From contig NZ_WQCA01000001.1 in NCBI RefSeq assembly GCF_013032445.1, positions 62,001 to 126,000 of the forward strand: a stretch of 64,000 nucleotides of DNA, read 5' to 3'. This DNA is from Ruegeria arenilitoris (lineage in GTDB: Bacteria > Pseudomonadota > Alphaproteobacteria > Rhodobacterales > Rhodobacteraceae). Made by a program: the position numbers and the translations under genes. A model generated the notes under the pieces. That model was not told the DNA's origin, ran no database searches, and saw only the letters and a list, made by a program, of their open reading frames with translations. Shown here piece by piece: positions 16,466-25,210 of the stretch (its first letter is position 1; each line of letters starts with the position of its first letter).

Positions 16466-17578
16466 TTACTCCAGCAGGTTGAAATCGACGCCTGCGCGCA
16501 CCTGCCCGTTCACCTGAATCTCAAGTCGATGTGCGCCGGGGACCAGTTGGAACGTGGTCGCGTTGCCCTTCAGCTTGTGCTTCTTACTCAGCTTCAGCGA
16601 GCCGTCCTGCAGTGCGGCCTGCTTCAGCTTATGCACCTTGGCTGAGGTTTTTCCGCCAGGCCTTTGAAAGTGAATAATATAATCCACAAGAACGGCTTGA
16701 TCTCCGGCTCCGTTCAAGGTCACTTCGAACTCCAGCGCTTCACCAATCCGGGCGTCGCCATTCACCTGAACATCCGCCGCAACCTTGGCATCCGGGTCAT
16801 AGCCCAGCATCTTCATGGCCCCCGGATGACCAGATTTCACCAGCCCTCTCAGGGTATGAGAGGTCATCCAGCGCAGCTCATCCTGCTCCTGCTGCTTGGC
16901 CGAAGCCCAGACCTGAAGCCGATCCAGCACCAGTTCGGGGTCTTTCTTGGTAATGTCGTTCAGGTGGTTCGCCACCGACCGTGTGACATAGCGTGTCGGG
17001 TCGCCATGCAACCGGTCCAGCATCGGCAGAGGGTCAGCTATATCCAGCCCAACCGCCTGCCCCCACGGCAGGCGTGGACGTGTGCCTTCACTGACCAAAC
17101 GGCGCACATGGTAACTGACATGCCCACACCAGAGCTCCATCCGCGCCAGCACTAAGTCCGGGTGTTGATTGAGGAACGGGCGGATAGCCCATTCCATCGA
17201 GAACCGTTGCGTCAACTCCTCAAGTAAGTCCAGAGCCAGATCGGGATGGTCCAAACCAACGTTGACCACCCAATCCCCCAGAGGCGCAAAGATGAAATCG
17301 CCGAAATCATCATCCGTCTTGGTCGGGTCCAGCGGCGGAGGCAGCGCGCGCAGCAGGGTCGACGCCACGTCTGGCAAATCTCCGGGCACCGCCTGTTGCA
17401 GGCATTCGGCGATCCAAGCCATACGCTCCTTCAGCTCAAGCCCCAACAAGCGGGACATAACCTGCGCCTCGAACGCCTCAGCGTCAAAGGACGGATCCGC
17501 TCCGGCAAAAAGCCCTGCCAGATAGCGGGTCTTTTCGGCATTGAATAACTGGTCCTTGAGCGAAAAATTCTGAGCCAT
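16466..17578 (-). CDS. AlkC-like DNA alkylation repair glycosylase with C-terminal Ig-like domain
   Basis: A 370-residue protein from the ATG at 17578; a longer in-frame start at 17656 would run into the neighbouring SDR gene. Residues 1-270 are HEAT-like helical repeats (SMEWAIRPFLNQHPDLVLAR, DPTRYVTRSVANHLNDITKK), as in AlkC/AlkD glycosylases that remove alkylated adenine and cytosine. Residues about 275-370 are beta-rich (LEFEVTLNGAGDQAVLVDYI) and match the Ig-like domain found in AlkC of the alpha type. The opening FSLKDQLFNAEK is also AlkC-like. No SOS or Ada gene is adjacent. The HEAT fold is sure; AlkC rather than AlkD is inferred from the extra domain. Confidence 0.82.
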   Translation of the reverse strand: MAQNFSLKDQLFNAEKTRYLAGLFAGADPSFDAEAFEAQVMSRLLGLELKERMAWIAECLQQAVPGDLPDVASTLLRALPPPLDPTKTDDDFGDFIFAPLGDWVVNVGLDHPDLALDLLEELTQRFSMEWAIRPFLNQHPDLVLARMELWCGHVSYHVRRLVSEGTRPRLPWGQAVGLDIADPLPMLDRLHGDPTRYVTRSVANHLNDITKKDPELVLDRLQVWASAKQQEQDELRWMTSHTLRGLVKSGHPGAMKMLGYDPDAKVAADVQVNGDARIGEALEFEVTLNGAGDQAVLVDYIIHFQRPGGKTSAKVHKLKQAALQDGSLKLSKKHKLKGNATTFQLVPGAHRLEIQVNGQVRAGVDFNLLE

Positions 17579-17580
17579 TT

Positions 17581-18360
17581 CTACATCGTCAAATTGGTTG
17601 CACCACCGTCCAGCAGGATGTTCTGCCCAACGATGAAGCCAGCATGTTGCGAGCACAGGAACGCACAGGTCGCGCCGAATTCCTGCCGCGACCCATAGCG
17701 CCGCGCCGGGATCGTCGCTGCACGCTGCGCACGTGCTTCGTCAATGGAAACCCCTTGTTGGGCTGCCACACCGCCATCCAGCGCATCCGCGCGGTCGGTG
17801 GCGTGGATGCCCGGCAGCAGATTGTTGATCGTGACACCATGCGGTGCCACTTGCCGCGATGTCCCGGCCACATAACCGGTCAACCCGGTGCGAGCCGCAT
17901 TCGACAGACCCAACGCTGCAATCGGTGCGCGTACGGATTGCGATGTGATATTCACCACCCGACCCCAGCCCTTGTCCATCATCCCCGGCAGCAATGCCTT
18001 CATGAAGGCGATCGGCGTCAGCATGTTGGCGTCCAACGCCTTGATGAAGTCTTCGCGCTCCCAATCCGACCACATACCCGGTGGCGGGCCACCAGCGTTT
18101 GTCACAAGGATATCAACACCCTGCGCTGCCTCGATCACGCGGGACTGACCTTCGGTCGAGGTTACGTCGCAGGCCACTGTCTGGATATCCACGCCGTATG
18201 CAGATCGTAAACGCGCGGCTTCGGCTTCCAACGCCTCGGCCCCCCGCGCGTTCATCACCAAGTCAGCACCCGCCTGAGCCAAAGCCTCGGCGCAGCCCAG
18301 ACCCAAGCCTTTACTGCTGGCGCAAACCAGAGCGCGTTTTCCTTGAATTCCCAGATCCAT
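17581..18360 (-). CDS. SDR family oxidoreductase
   Basis: A 259-residue short-chain dehydrogenase starting at ATG 18360. Cofactor motif: CASSKGLGLGCAEAL near residue 11, a variant of TGxxxGxG in which CASSKGLG replaces TGA. The NAG motif is present (VTNAGGPPPG). The catalytic position normally held by Tyr of YxxxK is not obvious: ITSQSVRAPIAALGLSNAAR has Ser but no Tyr-X-X-X-Lys. This is typical of a '3-oxoacyl-ACP reductase-like' SDR subgroup. Its stop is only three bases from the AlkC-like start, so the two genes are probably co-transcribed. Confidence 0.85.
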   Translation of the reverse strand: MDLGIQGKRALVCASSKGLGLGCAEALAQAGADLVMNARGAEALEAEAARLRSAYGVDIQTVACDVTSTEGQSRVIEAAQGVDILVTNAGGPPPGMWSDWEREDFIKALDANMLTPIAFMKALLPGMMDKGWGRVVNITSQSVRAPIAALGLSNAARTGLTGYVAGTSRQVAPHGVTINNLLPGIHATDRADALDGGVAAQQGVSIDEARAQRAATIPARRYGSRQEFGATCAFLCSQHAGFIVGQNILLDGGATNLTM

Positions 18361-18434
18361 AAGGTCCTCCCCATCTTTTGTTGCCCGCATGTCTAGCATC
18401 GCTCAGACAGGGAAAACCAGAAACTGTTCTATGC

Positions 18435-18797
18435 TCAGTAAAAGAACTCTTCCCGCACAATTTTGCCGTTGGCCACGTGATAAACGCCTATTTCGCGCAT
18501 ATCGAACGCCTCGCCGGATTCTTTCACTTTGCCCTGCACTTCGAAGATCACGGCAAAGCGGTCATCCCCATGCGGGAACGGATCGCTGACCGATGCGCCA
18601 GAAACTTCGTGCGCACCTTCCCACCATTCATGCTTGCCGCGAATGGCGTCGCGCCCATGCGTTTCGCGACCCATATCCATAAAATCCTGTGCTTCGACCG
18701 AAACGGCATCTTCAGCATAGAGCTTTTCCAGATTTTCCTTGGCGCGATCCTCGCGGCAGCCAGCGACCAGTTCGTCAGCAATCTCTTTCAAATTCAT
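18435..18797 (-). CDS. SnoaL/NTF2-like domain protein
   Basis: A 120-residue single-domain protein with ATG at 18797 after GGAG. The pattern NLEKLYAEDAVSVEAQ, then GRDAIRGKHEWW, then DRFAVIFEVQGKV and IGVYHVANGKIVREEFFY fits the NTF2-like cone fold (SnoaL-like family), used by small isomerases, hydrolases and binding proteins. No substrate can be named. It is divergent from prfC, sharing a gap of about 110 bases. Confidence 0.85.
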   Translation of the reverse strand: MNLKEIADELVAGCREDRAKENLEKLYAEDAVSVEAQDFMDMGRETHGRDAIRGKHEWWEGAHEVSGASVSDPFPHGDDRFAVIFEVQGKVKESGEAFDMREIGVYHVANGKIVREEFFY

Positions 18798-18906
18798 TGG
18801 TCTTCTCCATCGTTTGTTCACTATATGTTCTTATTGCCATAGGTGTACGATTCGAACCACCCCCTTTGTCTTGCTTCGGCGGGTTTCCCCGCCTATACGC
18901 GCGGTC

Positions 18907-20511
18907 ATGCTAGATACCTCGAACCAACCCGTATTGCCGCCCGAGATCGCTCGGCGCCGGACATTCGCCATCATCTCGCATCCTGATGCGGGCAAGACGA
19001 CGCTGACTGAAAAGTTCTTGCTGTATGGCGGTGCGATTCAGATGGCTGGTCAGGTGCGCGCAAAAGGTGAGGCACGTCGGACCCGTTCGGATTTCATGCA
19101 GATGGAAAAGGATCGGGGCATTTCGGTTTCGGCTTCGGCAATGTCGTTCGACTATGGCAATTTCCGGTTCAACCTTGTGGACACACCCGGCCACTCGGAC
19201 TTCTCGGAAGACACCTATCGCACGCTGACCGCCGTGGACGCCGCTGTCATGGTGATCGACGGGGCGAAAGGTGTGGAAAGCCAGACGCAGAAACTGTTCG
19301 AGGTCTGCCGCCTTCGCGATCTGCCGATCCTGACCTTCTGTAACAAGATGGACCGCGAAAGCCGCGATACGTTCGAGATCATCGACGAAATTCAGGAAAT
19401 GCTGGCGATCGACGTCACGCCCGCCGCGTGGCCAATTGGCGTTGGGCGCGATTTCATCGGCTGCTATGACATGTTGCGCGACCGGCTGGAACTGATGGAC
19501 CGCGCCGACCGCAACAAGGTGGCCGAAAGCATCAAGATCGATGGTTTGGACGATCCGAAACTGGCTGAACACGTACCTGAGCACCTTCTTGAAAAGCTGT
19601 TGGAAGAGGTTGAGATGGCACGCGAGCTGCTGCCCGCGCTGGACCCTCAAGCAGTACTTGAAGGGCATATGACCCCGATCTGGTTCGGCTCGGCGATCAA
19701 CTCGTTTGGTGTGAAAGAACTGATGGAAGGCATCGGCGACTATGGCCCACAGCCACAGGTTCAGTCCGCCGAACCGCGTCAAATTGCTCCGGATGAAAAG
19801 AAAGTCGCCGGCTTTGTGTTCAAGGTGCAGGCCAACATGGACCCCAAGCACCGCGACCGGGTGGCTTTTGTCCGCATGGCCTCGGGCCATTTCAAGCGCG
19901 GCATGAAGCTGACCCATGTGCGGTCGAAAAAGCCGATGGCGATCTCGAACCCGGTGCTGTTCCTGGCCTCCGACCGCGAACTTGCCGAAGAGGCTTGGGC
20001 CGGTGACATCATCGGCATCCCGAACCACGGGCAGCTGCGCATCGGTGACACGCTGACCGAAGGCGAAGCGTTGCGCGTGACTGGTATCCCATCGTTTGCG
20101 CCGGAACTGCTGCAAACAGTTCGCGCGGCGGATCCGTTGAAAGCCAAGCACCTGGAAAAGGCCCTTATGCAGTTTGCTGAGGAAGGCGCGGCCAAGGTGT
20201 TCAAACCCTCGATTGGCTCGGGCTTTATCGTCGGTGTTGTCGGTGCACTGCAGTTTGAAGTGCTCGCCAGCCGGATCGAGATGGAGTACGGCCTGCCCGT
20301 CCGGTTTGAGGCGTCTCAGTTCACCTCGGCTCGTTGGGTCAGCGGTGAAAAGGCTGAGGTTGACAAATTCGTCAACGCCAACAAGCAACACATTGCCAAC
20401 GATCATGACGGTGACATCGTTTACCTGACCCGCTTGCAATGGGATATTGATCGGGTCGTACGCGACTACCCGGCGTTGAACCTGACGGCGACCAAGGAAA
20501 TGATGACGTGA
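18907..20511 (+). CDS. prfC: peptide chain release factor 3
   Basis: RF3 is a translational GTPase that removes RF1/RF2 from the ribosome after peptide release. I place the start at the ATG at 18907 (534 residues), since the upstream open frame back to 18739 lies across the divergent promoter and is unlike the family. GTPase motifs are ISHPDAGKTTLTEK (G1), DTPGHSDF (G3) and CNKMDRE (G4). Domain 2/3 sequences such as VVGALQFEVLASR are typical. Length is normal. Confidence 0.97.
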   Translation: MLDTSNQPVLPPEIARRRTFAIISHPDAGKTTLTEKFLLYGGAIQMAGQVRAKGEARRTRSDFMQMEKDRGISVSASAMSFDYGNFRFNLVDTPGHSDFSEDTYRTLTAVDAAVMVIDGAKGVESQTQKLFEVCRLRDLPILTFCNKMDRESRDTFEIIDEIQEMLAIDVTPAAWPIGVGRDFIGCYDMLRDRLELMDRADRNKVAESIKIDGLDDPKLAEHVPEHLLEKLLEEVEMARELLPALDPQAVLEGHMTPIWFGSAINSFGVKELMEGIGDYGPQPQVQSAEPRQIAPDEKKVAGFVFKVQANMDPKHRDRVAFVRMASGHFKRGMKLTHVRSKKPMAISNPVLFLASDRELAEEAWAGDIIGIPNHGQLRIGDTLTEGEALRVTGIPSFAPELLQTVRAADPLKAKHLEKALMQFAEEGAAKVFKPSIGSGFIVGVVGALQFEVLASRIEMEYGLPVRFEASQFTSARWVSGEKAEVDKFVNANKQHIANDHDGDIVYLTRLQWDIDRVVRDYPALNLTATKEMMT

Positions 20512-20529
20512 CCCAGCCAAAGGCCGCAT

Positions 20530-21468
20530 ATGGTCGGTAACCCGACCTGGGGCATCGTCTCAACGGTCCGGGGCTCTGCTCCGGACATCCTGCGCTTCGC
20601 GGCCTATCACCTCGATCTTGGGGCCGATCGGCTTTACATCTATTTGGACGAACCCAACCCCGAAGCCTTCGACAAACTGAACCGGCATCCACAGATCCAA
20701 GTCCGAACTTGCGACGCCAGATTCTGGACCTACCGGCAGCGCGAACGTCCGGAAAAACACCAGACTCGCCAGACTGCAAACGCCACGTTTACCTATCGCA
20801 AGGCCAGTGAAGACTGGTTGGCTCATCTGGACATAGATGAGTTCCTCTGGTCGCCCCATCCCATCGTCGCACTGCTGGCGGATGTTCCGGACCACATCCC
20901 CGGCGTGCGCGTTCGACCGATCGAGGCCATGGCCGGAGGTGATGATCTTTACAAAGCCTATATCCCCAAAGGTCCAAACCGCGACGCGGTAGTGCAAGAG
21001 CTGTATCCAAATTACGGGGCTTTCGTTCTTTGCGGGTTTCTAAGCCATGTTCAGGGCAAGCTATTTGCCCGCACTGGGCTGCAAAAAATCAATTACCGCA
21101 TCCACAACCTGTTTCAGAATGGAGAAGTCCTGCCCTGCAAGGTCGAACTGCCCGGGGTCGAGCTTTGCCATCGGCACGCACCCGATTGGCAGCATTGGCA
21201 GGCCCACTACCGGTTCAGGTTGGAGCGCGGCTCGTACAAACCCGGCATGTCCCCCAACGTTCCACGTGAGCGTGGTGGTATGAACATGAACGAGCTACTC
21301 AATTGGATAGAGGCCGAGGAGGGCGAGGACGGGCTGCGCGCCTTTTTCGATGAACTCAGCGGAGCTGCCCCAGACGTGCGTGCGCGTCTTACGCAATATG
21401 ACCTAATCCGGCACCGACCGCTGGATCTGGATGGCAAACTCACGAAACACTTCCCTGGAAGTATTTGA
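20530..21468 (+). CDS. glycosyltransferase family 2-like protein
   Basis: A 312-residue protein of the DUF23/'glyco_tranf_2_4' type found beside polysaccharide or effector genes. It opens TWGIVSTVRGSAPDILRFAA, then LGADRLYIYLDEPNP, the usual GT-A start. The metal/nucleotide-sugar DxD is LAHLDIDEFL (near residue 100). No transmembrane segment is present, so it is cytosolic. It starts 18 bases after prfC and may share its transcript. Sugar donor and acceptor are unknown. Confidence 0.82.
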   Translation: MVGNPTWGIVSTVRGSAPDILRFAAYHLDLGADRLYIYLDEPNPEAFDKLNRHPQIQVRTCDARFWTYRQRERPEKHQTRQTANATFTYRKASEDWLAHLDIDEFLWSPHPIVALLADVPDHIPGVRVRPIEAMAGGDDLYKAYIPKGPNRDAVVQELYPNYGAFVLCGFLSHVQGKLFARTGLQKINYRIHNLFQNGEVLPCKVELPGVELCHRHAPDWQHWQAHYRFRLERGSYKPGMSPNVPRERGGMNMNELLNWIEAEEGEDGLRAFFDELSGAAPDVRARLTQYDLIRHRPLDLDGKLTKHFPGSI

Positions 21469-21654
21469 ATTGTTGCGCATAATCCGCACCATTAGAGCGT
21501 GGAAAATCCTAAAAAGGTCTTCATTTGACCCTGACCAACGATTTTGTTATGTCCCCCACCAAGCCGAAATTGCGCAATGACGCGTATGGCCATCCGGGCC
21601 CGGCAAACCTTTGACGCGCGGGCCAGGTCTAGTGTCCGCATGAACCGGACATAC

Positions 21655-23013
21655 ATGACAAAGTTTAACGAACTGAACCTGAACCCGAAGGTCCTCAAAG
21701 CCATTGAGGAAGCCGGATACGAAACCCCCACCCCGATCCAGGAAGGTGCGATTCCACCTGCGCTTGAGGGCAAGGATGTTCTGGGGATCGCCCAGACCGG
21801 CACCGGCAAGACTGCCAGCTTTACGCTGCCGATGATTACCCTGCTGGCCCGTGGCCGTGCCCGTGCGCGCATGCCGCGCTCGCTGGTGCTGTGCCCGACG
21901 CGGGAACTGGCCGCACAGGTGGCTGAAAACTTCGACACCTACACCAAGCACCTCAAACTGACCAAAGCGCTGTTGATCGGCGGCGTCAGCTTTAAGGAGC
22001 AAGAGGCACTGATCGACCGTGGTGTCGACGTGCTGATCGCCACTCCGGGCCGTCTGCTGGACCATTTTGAACGCGGCAAGCTGCTGCTGACCGGCGTTCA
22101 GATCATGGTGGTGGATGAGGCCGATCGGATGTTGGATATGGGCTTTATCCCAGATATCGAACGCATCTTCTCGCTGACCCCGTTCACGCGCCAGACCCTG
22201 TTCTTCTCGGCCACCATGGCATCTGAGATTGAACGGATCACCGATACCTTCCTGTCCGCCCCTGCCCGGATCGAGGTTGCCCGTCAGGCCACCGCCTCCG
22301 AGACCATCGAACAGGGCGTGGTCATGTTCAAAGGCGGCCGCCGTGATCGTGAAGCCAGCGCCAAGCGCAAGGTTCTGCGCGCTCTGATCGACGGTGAGGG
22401 TGAAAAGTGCACCAACGCGATCATCTTCTGCAACCGCAAGACGGACGTGGATATTTGCGCGAAGTCGCTGAAGAAGTACGGCTACAACGCTGCCGCGATC
22501 CATGGCGATCTGGACCAGTCGCAACGGATGAAAACGCTGGATGGTTTCCGCGATGGATCTCTGCGACTGCTGGTTGCCTCGGACGTGGCCGCGCGCGGGT
22601 TGGATATTCCGTCGGTCAGCCATGTTTTCAACTTCGACGTCCCAGGCCATGCCGAGGATTACGTCCACCGCATCGGCCGCACCGGACGCGCCGGACGTGA
22701 GGGCAAGGCGATCACCATCTGCTCTGGCCGCGATGAAAAAGCCCTGGATGCAATTGAGAAACTGATCCAGAAGGATATCCCGCGACTGGACAATCCGGTC
22801 AAGGAAGAGCCGAAGGCCGAAAAGCCGAAGCCTGAGAAAAAAGCGAAGCCTGAGGACGGCAAAAAAGCTGAAAGCAAAAGAGGCGACCGCAAGAAGGACA
22901 AAGAGCCCAAAGGCCGCGGCCGTCGTGATGACAACGGCCCCGCGGTTGTGGGTATGGGCGATCACATGCCCAACTTCATCGCGCTGAGCTTTGATGAGCG
23001 CCGCGCTGGCTAG
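21655..23013 (+). CDS. DEAD-box ATP-dependent RNA helicase (RhlE-like)
   Basis: A 452-residue helicase. I chose the ATG at 21655 because the Q motif follows directly (F-x-x-L... YETPTPIQEGAIP); an ATG at 21640 is also possible. Motif I AQTGTGKT is at 46-53, motif II VDEADRMLDMGF near 153, motif III SAT, and motif VI HRIGRTGRAG. The C-terminal 80 residues are Lys/Glu-rich (KAEKPKPEKKAKPEDGKK) and presumably bind RNA. The protein unwinds structured RNA, typically in ribosome assembly or cold adaptation. A 185-base 5' gap may contain a long untranslated leader. Confidence 0.95.
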   Translation: MTKFNELNLNPKVLKAIEEAGYETPTPIQEGAIPPALEGKDVLGIAQTGTGKTASFTLPMITLLARGRARARMPRSLVLCPTRELAAQVAENFDTYTKHLKLTKALLIGGVSFKEQEALIDRGVDVLIATPGRLLDHFERGKLLLTGVQIMVVDEADRMLDMGFIPDIERIFSLTPFTRQTLFFSATMASEIERITDTFLSAPARIEVARQATASETIEQGVVMFKGGRRDREASAKRKVLRALIDGEGEKCTNAIIFCNRKTDVDICAKSLKKYGYNAAAIHGDLDQSQRMKTLDGFRDGSLRLLVASDVAARGLDIPSVSHVFNFDVPGHAEDYVHRIGRTGRAGREGKAITICSGRDEKALDAIEKLIQKDIPRLDNPVKEEPKAEKPKPEKKAKPEDGKKAESKRGDRKKDKEPKGRGRRDDNGPAVVGMGDHMPNFIALSFDERRAG

Positions 23014-23017
23014 TCGG

Positions 23018-23105
23018 GTTTGATTGCATTGAACCGGTTTTCGCTGCCTCTCGCCTGACGGCTCGAACGCAGAAAACCAGAGCTTCTGCGACCGTGAAAT
23101 CAAAC
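23018..23105. repeat. nested inverted repeat between convergent genes
   Basis: Outer arms GTTTGATT and AATCAAAC enclose inner arms GGTTTTC and GAAAACC, so the whole gap between the helicase stop and the DMT gene stop could fold as one long hairpin with internal loops. No T run follows, so it is not a classical terminator; it may act as an end-protecting structure for both transcripts. Confidence 0.4.
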
Positions 23106-23110
23106 ACGAC

Positions 23111-24013
23111 CTAAATTGCCAGCACTAGCGCAAGAATAGACACACCAAGCAACGTCATCCCGGCGATCTCACGCCGGGTGATGCTTTCCCGAAAAAACAG
23201 AAGCGAGGCGAACAAGCTGAGCAGCAGCTCGACCTGCCCCAGCGCTTTGACATAGGCCGCATTCTGCAGCGTGAAGGCCAGAAACCAGCAGAACGAGCCG
23301 CACAGGCTGGTCAGGCCGACAAACACGCTGGTCTGGCGGGTCTGCCACACTGCAAGCAGTTCGGCCCGGTCACGCCACAGAAGCCAGATCCCCATGCTGA
23401 GAAACTGGAATGTCACCACAACAGCCAGCGTCACCAGCGCGCGAAACCACGCATCGATATCGCCCAGCTCCAGCGAGGCACCGCGATAAGTGACTGAGGA
23501 AAAGGCGAACAGCACCCCCGACCCCAGCCCCAGACGCGAGGCGCGGTTGGTCAAGTGCTTCCACCACACTCCATCGCCTCCGGGGGATTTCGACAGCAGC
23601 AGCACCGCCAGCAGACCCAGTAAAATCGCCACCAATGCCCCAGCCGAAACCTGATCGCCCAGCACGAGAAATCCGACAATGGCGGTCTGGATCACCTCGG
23701 TTTTCTTGAAGGTAATTCCAACGGCAAAGTTGCGTTGCTTGAACAGGGCTACGACGCAGATGGTAGCCAGAATCTGCGCCGTTCCGCCGATGACGGCGAA
23801 CAGAAAGAACTTAGCTGTCAAAGGCGGCAGACTGAAACCGGTCACCTGCAGCGCCACAAACAGCCCCAGCAGCGCCAGCGGCAGCGAATAGGCAAACCGG
23901 GCAAAGGTCGCGCCAGCCGCTGTCAGCTTTACCGTGCTGAGCGACTTTTGCAGCATGAACCGCACGGTCTGGAACGAGGCCGCGGCGATGGTAACGGGAA
24001 TCCATAAACTCAT
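23111..24013 (-). CDS. DMT superfamily (EamA) transporter
   Basis: A 300-residue protein with about ten hydrophobic helices in two EamA repeats, as in drug/metabolite exporters of the DMT class. Recognisable features are the Gly/Ala-rich helices, FKKTEVIQTAIVGFLVLGD in the first repeat, and the terminal AGMTLLGVSILALVLAI. It is convergent with the helicase. The substrate (metabolite, amino acid or nucleotide) is unknown. Confidence 0.88.
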   Translation of the reverse strand: MSLWIPVTIAAASFQTVRFMLQKSLSTVKLTAAGATFARFAYSLPLALLGLFVALQVTGFSLPPLTAKFFLFAVIGGTAQILATICVVALFKQRNFAVGITFKKTEVIQTAIVGFLVLGDQVSAGALVAILLGLLAVLLLSKSPGGDGVWWKHLTNRASRLGLGSGVLFAFSSVTYRGASLELGDIDAWFRALVTLAVVVTFQFLSMGIWLLWRDRAELLAVWQTRQTSVFVGLTSLCGSFCWFLAFTLQNAAYVKALGQVELLLSLFASLLFFRESITRREIAGMTLLGVSILALVLAI

Positions 24014-24034
24014 GGTTTCCCTTGTGTCGTGAAA

Positions 24035-24907
24035 TCAACCCTTTGGCCAGAGAGGATGGGCCACCGGGTCCTTTGCCCGCAGGAGGTATGACCGGAAAAT
24101 CTGCGCATATGAGCGGTAGACATAGGCCTCATTTCGGGCCTGATACCGGTCTTTCTCCGAACGGTAAATGGCGGGTAACAGATACCACGGCGCACCCGGA
24201 TTCATATGATGAACGACGTGCAGGTTGTTGTTCAAAAACAGAAAAGCCAACGGACCTCGATCTTCGATGATTACCGTACGGGCACCGGCAGTTTTATGCG
24301 CGCGGTGTTCCAGAAAGGTTCGGATTTTGACCAACCCCAATCCGAGATAGGCCGAGAACACATAGGCCCAGATCGGCATGTTAGACTGCGCCACAACCCA
24401 CAGAACTACCGCGACTCCAGGCAGATGCAGCGCCCAAGCTTGTAGAACATCTCGCCCGCCGCGCAACTCGTTGCGCAGGAACATGACCTGCCCGATGGCC
24501 GGCCCCAAAACGATCCGCCCTAGCAGAGTGTTGTTCACACTCAGCAACCACCGTAGCCAACTGCTCAAGGTGCCCCAGACCATCGGGTCCAGATAGTTGG
24601 ATTCGGGGTCGTCATAAGGATCGGTCAGTGTTTCGTCCCGGTGATGCGCCAGATGCAAGTCACGGAACCTCTGATACGGAATGAACAGGGTCAACGGCAG
24701 AGCCATCAGTGCCTCGTTCAGCCACTTTGCTCGGAAAGGATGACCGTGCAGCGCCTCATGTGTGAGGGAAGAATGTAACGCAGCCACGACTGCCATCGCC
24801 GGGATCGCCAGCCACAACGGCAGAAGGAACACCACGGCCAACCACGCGCCATAACACGCAGTGATCAGGGCCAACGTGCCCCATTCGGGTGTCGCGGGCC
24901 TAGACAT
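24035..24907 (-). CDS. membrane fatty acid desaturase/hydroxylase family protein
   Basis: A 290-residue integral membrane di-iron enzyme. The three His boxes are HEALHGHP (about residue 50), HLAHHRDE (about 85) and HVVHHMNP (about 230), with several membrane helices between. This is the fatty-acid desaturase/beta-carotene hydroxylase superfamily; the actual lipid is not evident. It overlaps the DUF2061 gene by eight bases, so the pair is an operon. The divergent XRE regulator at 25211 is a plausible controller. Confidence 0.9.
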   Translation of the reverse strand: MSRPATPEWGTLALITACYGAWLAVVFLLPLWLAIPAMAVVAALHSSLTHEALHGHPFRAKWLNEALMALPLTLFIPYQRFRDLHLAHHRDETLTDPYDDPESNYLDPMVWGTLSSWLRWLLSVNNTLLGRIVLGPAIGQVMFLRNELRGGRDVLQAWALHLPGVAVVLWVVAQSNMPIWAYVFSAYLGLGLVKIRTFLEHRAHKTAGARTVIIEDRGPLAFLFLNNNLHVVHHMNPGAPWYLLPAIYRSEKDRYQARNEAYVYRSYAQIFRSYLLRAKDPVAHPLWPKG

Positions 24908-25103
24908 TGCGGCCCCACGAGATGCCAGCCCAGATACGCTCGTAAATCACGTACATGGTCAGGCCGATGGCCGTATTTACAATCGCCAGTGTGCCGCCAA
25001 TCGCAGCCGACCCGGTGGCAATCAAACCCACCAGAGTCATCACGATCAAGCCCATCACATTCCACAGCACAGCCTTCACGACCGATCTTCGCCGTGTCTC
25101 CAT
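24900..25103 (-). CDS. DUF2061 small membrane protein
   Basis: A 67-residue protein with two hydrophobic segments (about 10-30 and 35-55) and the DUF2061 signature RSVVKAVLWNVMGLIVMT and ending YVIYERIWAGISWGR. It lies in front of, and overlaps, the desaturase gene. DUF2061 has no known activity. Coupling to a desaturase suggests a membrane accessory role. Confidence 0.88.
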   Translation of the reverse strand: METRRRSVVKAVLWNVMGLIVMTLVGLIATGSAAIGGTLAIVNTAIGLTMYVIYERIWAGISWGRNV

Positions 25104-25210
25104 TCCGTCACCCTTATTATTGTTATGTCGTTAAAATTAAGGGTCAAAGACTCCGTTGAAAATTCTGAATATGATTAACAAAACTCATCATCTGTGATAT
25201 TTAAAAACAC

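Noticed and set aside
18910..20529. 539-codon minus-strand open frame across prfC
   Set aside because: It is the mirror of prfC, rich in His/Arg/Gln from reversed codons, and has no known domain; prfC is certain.
21547..23103. 518-codon minus-strand open frame across the DEAD-box helicase gene
   Set aside because: It is a shadow of the helicase; no domain and no ribosome binding site.
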